A stretch of DNA of 64,000 bases from Mycobacterium szulgai (GTDB lineage: Bacteria; Actinomycetota; Actinomycetes; Mycobacteriales; Mycobacteriaceae): positions 1-64,000 of the forward strand of contig NZ_LQPW01000176.1 of the NCBI RefSeq assembly GCF_002116635.1. Reading direction: 5' to 3'. How positions within the stretch are numbered: position 1 is the first letter of the stretch; every line of letters begins with the position of its first letter. The translations under genes were made by a program, and so were the position numbers. Under the pieces are notes generated by a model, which was not told the DNA's origin, ran no database searches, and worked only from the letters and a program-made list of their open reading frames with translations. Of the stretch, positions 51,234 to 60,334 are shown in pieces.

Positions 51234-52442
51234 ATGATCTCCCGTTTCGATGCCGCCCGTTTCGACCTGTTTGTTGTCGGCTCCGGATTTTTCGGCCTGA
51301 CGATCGCCGAGCGCGTGGCCACCCAACTCGACAAGCGCGTGCTCGTCGTCGACAGGCGCCCGCATATCGGCGGCAATGCCTATTCCGAACCCGAGCCGCA
51401 AACCGGGATCGAGGTCCACAAGTACGGCGCGCACTTGTTCCACACCTCTAATAAGAAGGTGTGGGACTACGTGCGCCAGTTCACCGACTTCACCGACTAC
51501 CGGCATCGCGTCTTCGCCATGCACAACGGGCAGGCCTACCAATTCCCGATGGGGCTGGGCCTGGTCTCGCAATTCTTCGGTAAGTACTTCACGCCTGACC
51601 AGGCGCGCCAGCTGATCGCCGAACAGGCCGCTGAAATCAAGACCGAAGACGCGCAGAACCTCGAAGAGAAGGCCATCTCGCTGATCGGCCGGCCGCTCTA
51701 CGAAGCGTTCGTCAAGGGCTACACCGCCAAGCAGTGGCAGACCGACCCCGCCGAGCTGCCCGCCGCCGTCATCAGCCGGCTTCCGGTGCGCTACACCTTC
51801 GACAACAGGTATTTCAGCGACACTTACGAGGGCCTGCCGGTAGACGGTTACACGGCGTGGCTGAAGAACATGGCACTCGATGACCGCATCGAAGTCCGGC
51901 TGGACACCGACTGGTTCGACGTGCGCGACGAGCTGCGCGCGGCCAATCCGGAGGCCCCTGTCGTCTATACGGGCCCGCTGGACCGCTACTTCGACTACGC
52001 CGAGGGGCGGCTGGGCTGGCGCACCCTGGACTTCGAGGTGGAAGTGCTGCCGATCGGCGACTTTCAGGGCACCCCGGTGATGAACTACAACGACCCAGAT
52101 GTCCCGCACACGCGTATTCATGAGTTCCGGCACTTCCATCCCGAGCGTGACTACCCGACGGACAAGACGGTGATCATGCGGGAGTACTCCCGCTTCGCCG
52201 AAGACGACGACGAGCCTTACTATCCGATCAATACCGAGGCCGACCGCGCCCTGTTGGCCGCCTACCGGGCCAGGGCGAAGTCCGAGACCGCGTCAGCGAA
52301 GGTGCTTTTCGGCGGGCGCTTGGGCACCTACCAATATCTGGATATGCATATGGCCATTGCCAGCGCTTTGAACATGTACGAGAACGTCCTCGCACCGCAC
52401 TTGCGCGACGGCACGCCCTTAATAGAGGAAACCCCCGCATGA
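51234..52442 (+). CDS. glf: UDP-galactopyranose mutase
   Basis: The 402-residue flavoenzyme converts UDP-galactopyranose to UDP-galactofuranose, the donor for arabinogalactan. The FAD fold is FVVGSGFFGLTIAERVA; RRPHIGGNAYSE, KYGAHLFHTSN and GRLGTYQYLDMHMAI are conserved active-site segments. It corresponds to Rv3809c, with a slightly different N-terminus; ATG at 51234. It is first in an overlapping envelope operon: its TGA overlaps the glfT2 ATG. Confidence 0.96.
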   Translation: MISRFDAARFDLFVVGSGFFGLTIAERVATQLDKRVLVVDRRPHIGGNAYSEPEPQTGIEVHKYGAHLFHTSNKKVWDYVRQFTDFTDYRHRVFAMHNGQAYQFPMGLGLVSQFFGKYFTPDQARQLIAEQAAEIKTEDAQNLEEKAISLIGRPLYEAFVKGYTAKQWQTDPAELPAAVISRLPVRYTFDNRYFSDTYEGLPVDGYTAWLKNMALDDRIEVRLDTDWFDVRDELRAANPEAPVVYTGPLDRYFDYAEGRLGWRTLDFEVEVLPIGDFQGTPVMNYNDPDVPHTRIHEFRHFHPERDYPTDKTVIMREYSRFAEDDDEPYYPINTEADRALLAAYRARAKSETASAKVLFGGRLGTYQYLDMHMAIASALNMYENVLAPHLRDGTPLIEETPA

Positions 52443-54334
52443 CCGCCGTGAGCCTGCTTTCCCGGATCATCCTGCCGCGCCCGGGCGAACCCCTCGACGT
52501 GCGCAAGCTGTACCTGGAGGAGTCGACCACCAACTCGCGCCGAGCCCACGCGACGAGCCGTACCTCGCTGCAGATCGGCAAAGAGTCCGAGGTGTCCTTC
52601 GCCACCTACTTCAATGCGTTCCCGGCCAGCTACTGGCGGCGCTGGTCGATCTGCAAGTCGGTGGTGCTGCGCGTCGAGCTGGCCGGATCAGGGCGCGTCG
52701 ACGTCTACCGGACCAAGGCCACTGGAGCACGGATCTTCATCGAGGGCCGTGAATTCGCCGGCAGCGATGACACTCCGGAGACGCTGGAGATCGAGGTCGG
52801 GCTGCAGCCCTTCGAGGACGGCGGCTGGATCTGGTTCGACATCACCACCGACTCCGCGGTCACCCTGGTCAGCGGCGGCTGGTACGCGACCACCCCCGCG
52901 CCGGGGAGGGCCAATATCGCCGTCGGCATCCCGACGTTCAACCGCCCGGCGGACTGCGCCAACGCACTGCGCGAACTGACCGCCGATCCGTTGGTGGACG
53001 AGGTGATCGGCGCGGTGATCGTGCCCGATCAAGGCATCCGCAAAGTCCGCGACCACCCTGACTTCCCCGCCGCCGCCCAGCGTCTGGGCGGCCGGCTGTC
53101 CATCCACGACCAGCCCAACCTGGGCGGATCCGGCGGCTACAGCCGGGTGATGTACGAGGCGCTGAAGAACACCGACTGCCAGCAGATTCTGTTCATGGAT
53201 GACGACATCCGCATCGAGCCGGACTCGATCTTGCGCGTGCTGGCCATGCACCGCTTCGCCAAGTCACCGATGCTGGTCGGCGGGCAGATGCTCAACCTGC
53301 AGGAGCCGTCGCACCTGCACATCATGGGTGAAGTCGTCAATCGCGCGAACTTCATGTGGACTGCCGCGCCGCATGCCGAGTACGACCATGACTTCGCCGA
53401 GTACCCGTTGAACGACAACGAGGACAAGAGCAAGCTGCTGCACCGGCGCATCGACGTCGACTACAACGGCTGGTGGACGTGCATGATCCCGCGACAGGTC
53501 GCCGAGGAGCTGGGCCAGCCGCTGCCGCTATTCATCAAGTGGGACGATGCCGACTACGGCCTGCGTGCCGCCGAGCACGGCTACCCGACCGTCACCCTGC
53601 CCGGCGCCGCGATCTGGCACATGGCCTGGAGCGACAAGGACGACGCCATCGACTGGCAGGCCTACTTCCACCTGCGCAACCGGCTGGTGGTCGCCGCGAT
53701 GCACTGGAACGGTGACGTCACCGGGCTGGTCCGCAGCCACCTCAAGGCGACCCTGAAACACCTTGCCTGCCTTGAATATTCGACGGTGGCTATCCAGAAC
53801 AAGGCCATCGACGACTTCCTGGCCGGGCCCGAGCACATCTTCTCCATCCTGGAATCGGCGCTGCCGGAAGTGCATCGCATCCGCAAGGAGTATCCCGACG
53901 CGGTCGTGCTGCCCGCGGCCAGCGAGCTGCCGCCGCCCCTGCACAAGAACCAGGTGAACAAGCCGCCGGTGAACCCGGTGGTGATCGGCTACCGACTGGC
54001 CCGCGGGATCCTGCACAACCTCAAGGTGGCCGACCCGGCCCACCATGTGCGTCCGGAGTTCAATGTCCCGACGCAGGACGCGCGCTGGTTCCGGTTGTGC
54101 ACGGTCGACGGTGTCACCGTCACCACCGCCGACGGCTGCGGTGTGGTCTACCGGCAGCGTGATCGGGCCAAGATGTTCGCGCTGTTGATGCAGTCGTTGC
54201 GCCGGCAGCGCCAGCTGGCGCGCCGTTTCGATGAGATGCGCCGGGTCTACCGCGAGGCACTGCCCGTGCTCTCCAGCAAGCAGAAGTGGGAGACGGCGCT
54301 ACTGCCGGCAAGCAACGAGCCCGAGCATGCCTGA
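52439..54334 (+). CDS. glfT2: Galactofuranosyltransferase GlfT2
   Basis: The 631-residue GT2 enzyme extends the galactan chain with alternating beta-1,5 and beta-1,6 galactofuranose. An N-terminal beta-barrel precedes the GT-A domain (from about residue 155, IAVGIPTFNRP). The metal-binding DDD is at about residues 254-256 (LFMDDDIRIEPD), followed by KWDDADYGLRA, with its acceptor-binding residues, and HMAW with the catalytic-region His. Corresponds to Rv3808c. Its end overlaps the next gene by 8 bases. Confidence 0.96.
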   Translation: MTAVSLLSRIILPRPGEPLDVRKLYLEESTTNSRRAHATSRTSLQIGKESEVSFATYFNAFPASYWRRWSICKSVVLRVELAGSGRVDVYRTKATGARIFIEGREFAGSDDTPETLEIEVGLQPFEDGGWIWFDITTDSAVTLVSGGWYATTPAPGRANIAVGIPTFNRPADCANALRELTADPLVDEVIGAVIVPDQGIRKVRDHPDFPAAAQRLGGRLSIHDQPNLGGSGGYSRVMYEALKNTDCQQILFMDDDIRIEPDSILRVLAMHRFAKSPMLVGGQMLNLQEPSHLHIMGEVVNRANFMWTAAPHAEYDHDFAEYPLNDNEDKSKLLHRRIDVDYNGWWTCMIPRQVAEELGQPLPLFIKWDDADYGLRAAEHGYPTVTLPGAAIWHMAWSDKDDAIDWQAYFHLRNRLVVAAMHWNGDVTGLVRSHLKATLKHLACLEYSTVAIQNKAIDDFLAGPEHIFSILESALPEVHRIRKEYPDAVVLPAASELPPPLHKNQVNKPPVNPVVIGYRLARGILHNLKVADPAHHVRPEFNVPTQDARWFRLCTVDGVTVTTADGCGVVYRQRDRAKMFALLMQSLRRQRQLARRFDEMRRVYREALPVLSSKQKWETALLPASNEPEHA

Positions 54335-54860
54335 AACCTCCCCGGAAGGGGCGCCACGCGGCGAAGTCGCCGCAATGGTGGCCGTTCAGTCCGCGCTGGG
54401 CGACCGTCCCGGCGTGCTGACCGCGGCGCGCGCGCTGTCCTACTTCGGCGAACACAGCCTGGGCTGGCTGGTGGTGTCGCTGCTGGGTGCCGTCTTGGTG
54501 CCACGCCGGCGCCGCGACTGGCTGGTGGCCGGCGTCGGTAGTTTTGCGGCACACGCCGCAGCTGTGCTGGTCAAGCGAGTGGTACGACGCCAGCGACCGC
54601 ACCATTCGGCGGTCACCGTGAACGTCAGCGTGCCCAGCGCGCTGAGTTTTCCGTCGGCCCATGCCACCTCGACGACGACCGCCGCCATCCTGATCGGCCG
54701 GGCGACCGGGCTGCCGGTGCTGCCGGCGGTACTGGTGCCCCCGATGGCACTGTCCCGGATACTCGCCGGGGTGCACTATCCCAGCGACGTTGCGGTAGGC
54801 GTTCTGCTCGGTGCCGTCGTCGCTCGCGTCGCGATCCGGCTGGAAGGTGGTGTGACCTGA
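54327..54860 (+). CDS. PAP2-type membrane phosphatase (Rv3807c type)
   Basis: The 177-residue protein has the three PAP2 motifs: KRVVRRQRPHHSA, PSALSFPSAHATS (PSAH in place of PSGH) and SRILAGVHYPSDVAVG. Four to five membrane helices surround them. From its place between glfT2 and ubiA and work on the family, it is the likely phosphatase for decaprenylphosphoryl-5-phosphoribose in the arabinose-donor pathway. The start overlaps glfT2, and its stop overlaps the ubiA ATG (TGATG). Confidence 0.9.
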   Translation: MPETSPEGAPRGEVAAMVAVQSALGDRPGVLTAARALSYFGEHSLGWLVVSLLGAVLVPRRRRDWLVAGVGSFAAHAAAVLVKRVVRRQRPHHSAVTVNVSVPSALSFPSAHATSTTTAAILIGRATGLPVLPAVLVPPMALSRILAGVHYPSDVAVGVLLGAVVARVAIRLEGGVT

Positions 54861-55774
54861 TGAGCGACGACGTGGCCGCTGTGACCGGGCCGCCGGCGAA
54901 TTTGGTCGCCGGGGTGATCAAGGCGATCCGCCCGCGTCAGTGGGTGAAGAACGTGCTGGTGCTGGCCGCGCCGATGGCCGCCGCGGGACGCGGTGTCCGC
55001 TACGACTACACCGAGGTTGCGACCAAGGCGGGCGTGGCGTTCGTGGTCTTCAGCCTGGCCGCCTCGGCGGTGTATCTGGTCAATGACGTGCGCGATGTCG
55101 AGGCCGACCGCGAACACCCCACCAAGAGGTTCCGGCCGATCGCCGCCGGTGTGGTGCCCGAATGGCTTGCCTATGCCCTGGCGACGGCGTTGGGCGCGGC
55201 GTCCCTGATCATTGCCTGGCTGCTCACGCCGAACCTGGCCGTGGTGATGATCGTCTACCTCGCCATGCAGCTGGGGTACTGCTTCGGCCTCAAACATCAA
55301 GCGGTGATCGACATCTGCATCGTGTCGTCGGCGTACTTGATCCGCGCCATCGCCGGCGGCGCGGCCACCGATATCCCGCTGTCCCAGTGGTTCCTGCTGA
55401 CGGCGGCGTTCGGATCGCTATTCATGGTGGCCGGCAAACGCTACGCCGAGCTGCAGCTAGCTGAACGCACCGGCGCGGCGATCCGCAAGTCGCTGGAAAG
55501 CTACACCAGCACCTATCTGCGGTTCGTCTGGACACTGTCGGCCACGGCGGTGGTGATGAGCTACGGCCTGTGGGCGTTCGAGCGGGACCGGTTCTCCGCG
55601 TCCTGGTTCACCGTGTCAATGGTCCCGTTCACCATCGCGATCCTGCGTTATGCCGTGGACGTCGACGGCGGACTGGCGGGAGAGCCGGAAGACATCGCCC
55701 TGCGGGACCGGGTGTTGCAGTTGCTGGCACTGGCGTGGATCGGAACTGTTGGTGCCGCTGTTGCTTTCGGCTAG
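54860..55774 (+). CDS. ubiA: Decaprenyl-phosphate phosphoribosyltransferase UbiA (DPPR synthase)
   Basis: The 304-residue integral membrane enzyme transfers phosphoribose from PRPP to decaprenyl phosphate, the first step to the arabinan donor DPA. The metal-binding NDVRDVEAD (Asn75, Asp79, Asp83) and the YxxxK site (Tyr140-Lys144, then Asp151) are intact, and about eight helices are visible. Corresponds to Rv3806c, where changes can raise ethambutol tolerance. In the operon it overlaps Rv3807c-like and runs into the aftB frame. Confidence 0.95.
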   Translation: MSDDVAAVTGPPANLVAGVIKAIRPRQWVKNVLVLAAPMAAAGRGVRYDYTEVATKAGVAFVVFSLAASAVYLVNDVRDVEADREHPTKRFRPIAAGVVPEWLAYALATALGAASLIIAWLLTPNLAVVMIVYLAMQLGYCFGLKHQAVIDICIVSSAYLIRAIAGGAATDIPLSQWFLLTAAFGSLFMVAGKRYAELQLAERTGAAIRKSLESYTSTYLRFVWTLSATAVVMSYGLWAFERDRFSASWFTVSMVPFTIAILRYAVDVDGGLAGEPEDIALRDRVLQLLALAWIGTVGAAVAFG

Positions 55775-55862
55775 CGAGAGGTTCAAGGCTCTGCAAGTCG
55801 CCGCATCGTCGCGCCGGCCAGCGGCGCGGCGGGCCAGCCGGCCGGTGTTTCCCTTCGATCCG

Positions 55863-57746
55863 GTGGTCCGGATCAGTCTGTGGGTCAGCGTCGCCGTCGT
55901 CGCGGTGCTGTTCGGCTGGGGCGCCTGGCAGCGTCGCTGGATCGCCGACGACGGGCTGATCGTGCTGCGCACGGTGCGCAATCTGCTGGCCGGTAACGGG
56001 CCAGTGTTCAACATGGGCGAGCGGGTCGAGGCGAACACCTCGACGCTGTGGACCTACCTGCTGTATGTGTGCAGCTGGATTGGCGGCCCGATGCGCCTGG
56101 AGTATGTGGCGCTGGCGGTGGCATTGACGCTTTCGGTGCTGGGCGTGGTGTTCCTCATGCTGGGCGCGGGCCGGTTGTATGCGCCCAGCCTGCGGGGCCG
56201 CCGGGCCATCATGCTGCCCGCCGGAGCGCTGGTCTATATCGCCGTCCCGCCGGCGCGTGACTTCGCCACCTCCGGGCTGGAGAGCGGACTGGTGCTGGCC
56301 TATCTGGGTTTGCTGTGGTGGATGATGGTCTGCTGGTCGCAGGCGCTGCGGGTCCGCCCGGACAGCCGGTTGTTCCTGGGTGTGCTGGCGTTTGTCGCCG
56401 GGTGCAGTGTGCTGGTACGACCGGAGCTGGCGCTGATCGGCGGCGGCGCGCTGATCATGATGCTGATTGCCGCCCGCACCTGGCAGCGACGGGTGCTGAT
56501 CGTGGTGGCCGGGGGTCTTCTGCCGGTCGCCTATCAGATCTTCCGGATGGGCTACTACGGGCTGCTGGTGCCGGGTACCGCCCTGGCAAAGGACGCCGCC
56601 GGGGACAAGTGGACGCAGGGTGCGATCTATCTGGCGAACTTCAACCGGCCATACCTGCTGTGGATTCCGGTTTTGTTGTTAGTGCCGCTGGGCGTGCTGC
56701 TCGTACTGGGACGGCGCCGGCCGTCGTTCCTGCGTCCGGTGGCGGCACCCAATTACGGCCGGGTAGCCCGGGCCGTGCAAAGCCCGCCGGCCGTGGTGGT
56801 CTTCATCCTGGTCAGCGGCGTGTTGCAGGCGCTCTACTGGATCCGCCAGGGCGGCGACTTCATGCACGGCCGGGTCCTGCTGGCACCGCTCTTCTGTTTG
56901 CTTGCGCCGGTCGCGGTAATTCCGGTGCTGGTTCCCGACGGCAAGGACTTCTCCAGGGAGACCGGTTACTGGCTGGCCGGTGCCGTCAGCCTGCTTTGGC
57001 TGGGTGTGGCCGGCTGGTCGCTGTGGGCGGCAAACTCGCCGGGGATGGGTGACGACGCCACCCACGTCACCTACTCCGGGATCGTCGACGAGCGCCGCTT
57101 CTATGCACAAGCCACCGGGCGCGCGCACCCGCTGACCGCCGCGGACTACCTCGACTACCCGCGGATGGCCGCCGTCCTGGTGGCGCTCAACAACACCCCC
57201 GACGGCGCATTGCTGCTCCCGTCCGGCAACTACACCCAGTGGGATCTGGTGCCGATGATCCAGCCGCCCCCGCCGGCCCCGGCAGGCCAGAAGCCGTACG
57301 TAACGGGCGAACATGCGGTGTTCTTCACCAACCTGGGCATGCTCGGCATGAACGTTGGGCTTGACGTGCGAGTCATCGACCAGATCGGGCTGGCGAATCC
57401 CCTGGCGCAACATACCGACCGGCTCAAGCACGGCCGGATCGGCCACGACAAGAACCTGTTCCCGGATTGGGTGATCGCCGACGGCCCGTGGGTCAAGTGG
57501 TATCCGGGCATTCCCGCCTACCTTGACCAGGCCTGGGTGGCTCAGGCCGAAGCAGCGCTGCGGTGCCCGGCCACCAGTGCGGTGCTCAATTCGGTGCGCG
57601 CGCCGATGACCTGGCACCGGTTCGTGTCCAACCTGGTGCACTCCTTCGAATTCACCCGATACCGCATCGATCGCGTCCCGCTTTATGAGCTCGTCCGGTG
57701 CGGGCTCGAGGTGCCGCGAACACCCCCCGCTCCGCCCCGCGAGTGA
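55863..57746 (+). CDS. aftB: Arabinofuranosyltransferase AftB
   Basis: The 627-residue GT-C membrane enzyme adds the terminal beta-1,2-linked arabinofuranose of arabinan. About ten helices form the first two-thirds, with the catalytic acidic residues of the first outside loop in WIADDGLIVLRTVRNLLAGNGPVFNMGERVEANTS. A periplasmic C-terminal domain follows (from about residue 400). The GTG at 55863 gives the M. tuberculosis length (Rv3805c). The frame stays open with coding-like sequence upstream to GTGs at 55845 and 55752, the latter inside ubiA, so the true start may be earlier. Confidence 0.93.
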   Translation: MVRISLWVSVAVVAVLFGWGAWQRRWIADDGLIVLRTVRNLLAGNGPVFNMGERVEANTSTLWTYLLYVCSWIGGPMRLEYVALAVALTLSVLGVVFLMLGAGRLYAPSLRGRRAIMLPAGALVYIAVPPARDFATSGLESGLVLAYLGLLWWMMVCWSQALRVRPDSRLFLGVLAFVAGCSVLVRPELALIGGGALIMMLIAARTWQRRVLIVVAGGLLPVAYQIFRMGYYGLLVPGTALAKDAAGDKWTQGAIYLANFNRPYLLWIPVLLLVPLGVLLVLGRRRPSFLRPVAAPNYGRVARAVQSPPAVVVFILVSGVLQALYWIRQGGDFMHGRVLLAPLFCLLAPVAVIPVLVPDGKDFSRETGYWLAGAVSLLWLGVAGWSLWAANSPGMGDDATHVTYSGIVDERRFYAQATGRAHPLTAADYLDYPRMAAVLVALNNTPDGALLLPSGNYTQWDLVPMIQPPPPAPAGQKPYVTGEHAVFFTNLGMLGMNVGLDVRVIDQIGLANPLAQHTDRLKHGRIGHDKNLFPDWVIADGPWVKWYPGIPAYLDQAWVAQAEAALRCPATSAVLNSVRAPMTWHRFVSNLVHSFEFTRYRIDRVPLYELVRCGLEVPRTPPAPPRE

Positions 57747-58090
57747 CCCCGCGCGAAAAATTTTCCGGCCGAATCGCAAATCGATTGCGCGCCGCGCTCG
57801 GCACGCGGGCCGGCCCAGACTGACAGCAACATCACATTTCATGCATTACCAGCGCGCACCGAACCGCAGGCACATGCGGAAACGCCGTTTCCAGCCGCGA
57901 ATTCGCACCGGAAAAACCCGCCGAATCAGGGCCGGAAGGCGGCTTGCGCGCCGCTCTCGAGGAGAGCCGAGGCTCGAAGTTGTGGTTGACTACACGAGCA
58001 CTGCGGCGTTCTGCGCCTGCAGTCTGACCCAGTTCGGGACGCGCCCACACCCAAGGATGCGCCTACAACGATGAGGATGAGGAAGCAAGG
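57747..58090. other. Leader region of fbpA
   Basis: These 344 bases between aftB and fbpA hold no clear gene. Two small inverted repeats are visible: CGCAA/TTGCG around ATCGA near 57775 and GGAAAC/GTTTCC around GCC at 57878-57892. An A-rich AAAAATTTT tract lies just after aftB. AAGGA at 58087-58091, right against the ATG, and GAGGAAG a few bases earlier are possible fbpA ribosome sites. Confidence 0.5.
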
Positions 58091-59128
58091 ATGAAGCTTG
58101 TTGACAGGTTGCGTGGCGCCGTAACGGCTATGCCGCGACGACTCATGGTGGGTGCCGTTGGCGCGGCCCTGCTGTCGGGTCTGATCGGAGTCGTCGGCGG
58201 CTCGGCGACCGCGGGAGCGTTCTCGCGGCCGGGCCTGCCAGTGGAGTACCTGCAGGTGCCCTCCGCGGCGATGGGCCGCGACATCAAGATCCAGTTCCAG
58301 AGCGGTGGAGCCAACTCGCCCGCCGTGTACCTGCTCGACGGCCTGCGTGCGCAGGACGACTTCAACGGTTGGGACATCAACACCCCGGCCTTCGAGTGGT
58401 ACTACCAGTCGGGTCTGTCGGTCGTTATGCCGGTTGGCGGCCAGTCCAGCTTCTACACCGACTGGTACCAGCCCGCCTGCGGCAAGGCCGGTTGCCAGAC
58501 CTACAAGTGGGAGACGTTCCTGACCAGCGAGCTGCCCGCGTGGCTGAACGCCAACAAGAGCGTCAAGCCCACCGGCAGCGCCGCGATCGGTCTGTCGATG
58601 GCCGCTTCGTCCGCACTGACCCTGGCGATCTACCACCCCGCGCAGTTCGTTTACGTGGGTGCGATGTCGGGTCTGCTCGACCCGTCCCAGGCGATGGGCC
58701 CCTCGCTGATCGGCTTGGCGATGGGTGACGCGGGTGGCTTCAAGGCTTCCGACATGTGGGGCCCCTCGAGCGACCCGGCCTGGGCGCGCAACGACCCGTC
58801 GCTGCATATCCCGGAGCTGGTGTCGAACAACACCCGCCTGTGGGTATACTGCGGTAACGGCAAGCCGTCCGACCTGGGTGGCAACAACCTGCCCGCCAAG
58901 TTCCTCGAAGGCTTCGTGCGGACCAGCAACATCAAGTTCCAGGACGCCTACAACGCCGCCGGCGGTCACAACGCCGTGTTCAACTTCCCGGACAGCGGAA
59001 CGCACAGCTGGGAGTACTGGGGCGCACAGCTCAACGCGATGAAGCCTGACCTTCAGCACGTGCTGGGTGCCACCCCGAACACCGGCAACGGCAACGGCAA
59101 CGGCAACGGGACCACCCAAGGCACCTAG
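58091..59128 (+). CDS. fbpA: Antigen 85A mycolyltransferase
   Basis: The 345-residue exported enzyme moves mycolic acids between trehalose monomycolates and onto arabinogalactan, and binds fibronectin. The signal peptide ends at ATAGA43 and the mature protein starts FSRPGLP. The catalytic triad is complete: Ser169 (GLSMAAS), Glu273 and His305, equal to mature 126, 230 and 262. The fibronectin-binding region and the Cys130-Cys135 pair are kept. The C-terminus carries an unusual Gly-Asn repeat coded by four 6-base repeats. Corresponds to Rv3804c. Confidence 0.97.
   Translation: MKLVDRLRGAVTAMPRRLMVGAVGAALLSGLIGVVGGSATAGAFSRPGLPVEYLQVPSAAMGRDIKIQFQSGGANSPAVYLLDGLRAQDDFNGWDINTPAFEWYYQSGLSVVMPVGGQSSFYTDWYQPACGKAGCQTYKWETFLTSELPAWLNANKSVKPTGSAAIGLSMAASSALTLAIYHPAQFVYVGAMSGLLDPSQAMGPSLIGLAMGDAGGFKASDMWGPSSDPAWARNDPSLHIPELVSNNTRLWVYCGNGKPSDLGGNNLPAKFLEGFVRTSNIKFQDAYNAAGGHNAVFNFPDSGTHSWEYWGAQLNAMKPDLQHVLGATPNTGNGNGNGNGTTQGT
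59084..59107 (+). repeat. Hexanucleotide repeat at the fbpA 3' end
   Basis: GGCAAC is repeated four times at 59084-59107 and encodes a Gly-Asn tail (GNGNGNGNG) outside the folded enzyme. In frame, so length change would be tolerated. Confidence 0.9.
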
Positions 59129-59155
59129 AGTCCTCTAGGCGTCGAAAAGTATCGA

Positions 59156-59191
59156 CTAGCGGCGGCGACCCATTCGGGTCGCCGCCGTTAG
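59156..59191 (+). terminator. Strong hairpin terminator after fbpA
   Basis: GGCGGCGACCC (59161-59171) pairs perfectly with 59176-59186 around ATTC, and the flanks CTAGC and GTTAG extend the stem to about 16 bp with one G.T pair. It ends the fbpA transcript before fbpD. A smaller hairpin CCTAGAG/CTCTAGG overlaps the stop codon at 59124-59139. Confidence 0.88.
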
Positions 59192-59291
59192 CCGTTATCT
59201 CCCCTTTATCCGATCGCGCGGGGTGTGGTTAGCTACCTTGCGGGCCGGGCGCTGTGCGCACACAACACGAGCACGTCACATGGAGGTGGAC

Positions 59292-60191
59292 ATGAGGGGT
59301 CTGTCGGTGCTGCTACGGCTGCTCTGCGTTGCCGTACTGTCAATCGCTTTGGGTGGTGTGACGGCCACTGCCGCGAGCCCCGCAAAAGCCGCTCCGTACG
59401 AGACCCTGATGGTGCCCTCGGCGGCCATGGGCCGCGACATCCCGGTGGCATTCCTGGCCGGCGGCCCGCACGCGGTGTACCTGCTGGACGCCTTCGACGC
59501 CGCCCCAGACGTCAGCAACTGGGTCACCGCGGGCAATGCGATGAACACGCTGGCCGGCAAAGGCATCTCGGTAGCGGCACCCGCCGGTGGGGCCTACAGC
59601 ATGTACACCAACTGGGAGCAGGACGGCAGCAAGCAGTGGGACACCTTCTTGTCTGCCGAGCTGCCCGACTGGCTGGCCGCGAACAAGGGCTTGGCGCCCG
59701 GCGGGCACGGAGCCGTAGGCGCGTCTCAAGGCGGTTATGCCGCGATGGCGCTGGCCGCCTTCCACCCCGACCGATTCGGCTTCGCCGGTTCGCTGTCGGG
59801 ATTCCTGTATCCGTCCAACACCACCACCAACGGTGCGATCCTGGCCGGCCTGCAGCAATTCGGCGGTGTGGATGGCAACGGAATGTGGGGTGCCCCACAG
59901 CTGGGCCGCTGGAAGTGGCATGACCCGTGGGTGCACGCCGCGTTGCTGGCGCAGAACAACACCCGGGTGTGGGTGTGGAGCCCGACCAACCCCGGCGCCA
60001 GCAATCCCGCCGCAATGATCGGCCAGGCCGCCGAGGCGATGGGCAACAGCCGCATGTTCTACCAGCAGTATCGCAGCGTGGGCGGGCATAACGGCCACTT
60101 CGACTTCCCGGGCGGCGGCGACAACGGCTGGGGCTCCTGGTCGGCCCAGCTGGGCGCGATGTCCGGCGACATCGTCGGCGCGATTCGCTAG
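59292..60191 (+). CDS. fbpD: MPT51/FbpD, antigen-85-related exported protein
   Basis: The 299-residue protein has a signal peptide ending near AKA33|APYE and an antigen-85-like alpha/beta-hydrolase fold. M. tuberculosis MPT51 (Rv3803c) is considered non-catalytic, and I recall Ala at the nucleophile place (GAAQGG). Here the motif is GASQGG, with Ser145. The His of the triad is still replaced (DNGW where fbpA has THSW). Family members bind fibronectin and sugars. ATG at 59292 with GGAGGTGGAC directly before it; length equals Rv3803c. Confidence 0.95.
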   Translation: MRGLSVLLRLLCVAVLSIALGGVTATAASPAKAAPYETLMVPSAAMGRDIPVAFLAGGPHAVYLLDAFDAAPDVSNWVTAGNAMNTLAGKGISVAAPAGGAYSMYTNWEQDGSKQWDTFLSAELPDWLAANKGLAPGGHGAVGASQGGYAAMALAAFHPDRFGFAGSLSGFLYPSNTTTNGAILAGLQQFGGVDGNGMWGAPQLGRWKWHDPWVHAALLAQNNTRVWVWSPTNPGASNPAAMIGQAAEAMGNSRMFYQQYRSVGGHNGHFDFPGGGDNGWGSWSAQLGAMSGDIVGAIR

Positions 60192-60334
60192 CCGGCCGGC
60201 GCCCATAGTTAGATCCACCCGGGTTGCGCGACCGGACGGCCTGTTCCGGCGAGCCGGTACCGTGTAGGCAGTGCAGCAGCAGAGGGCGGTGTGGCCACGT
60301 GCTCGCACCCAACCGACTCTGTTAGCAGGAGACC

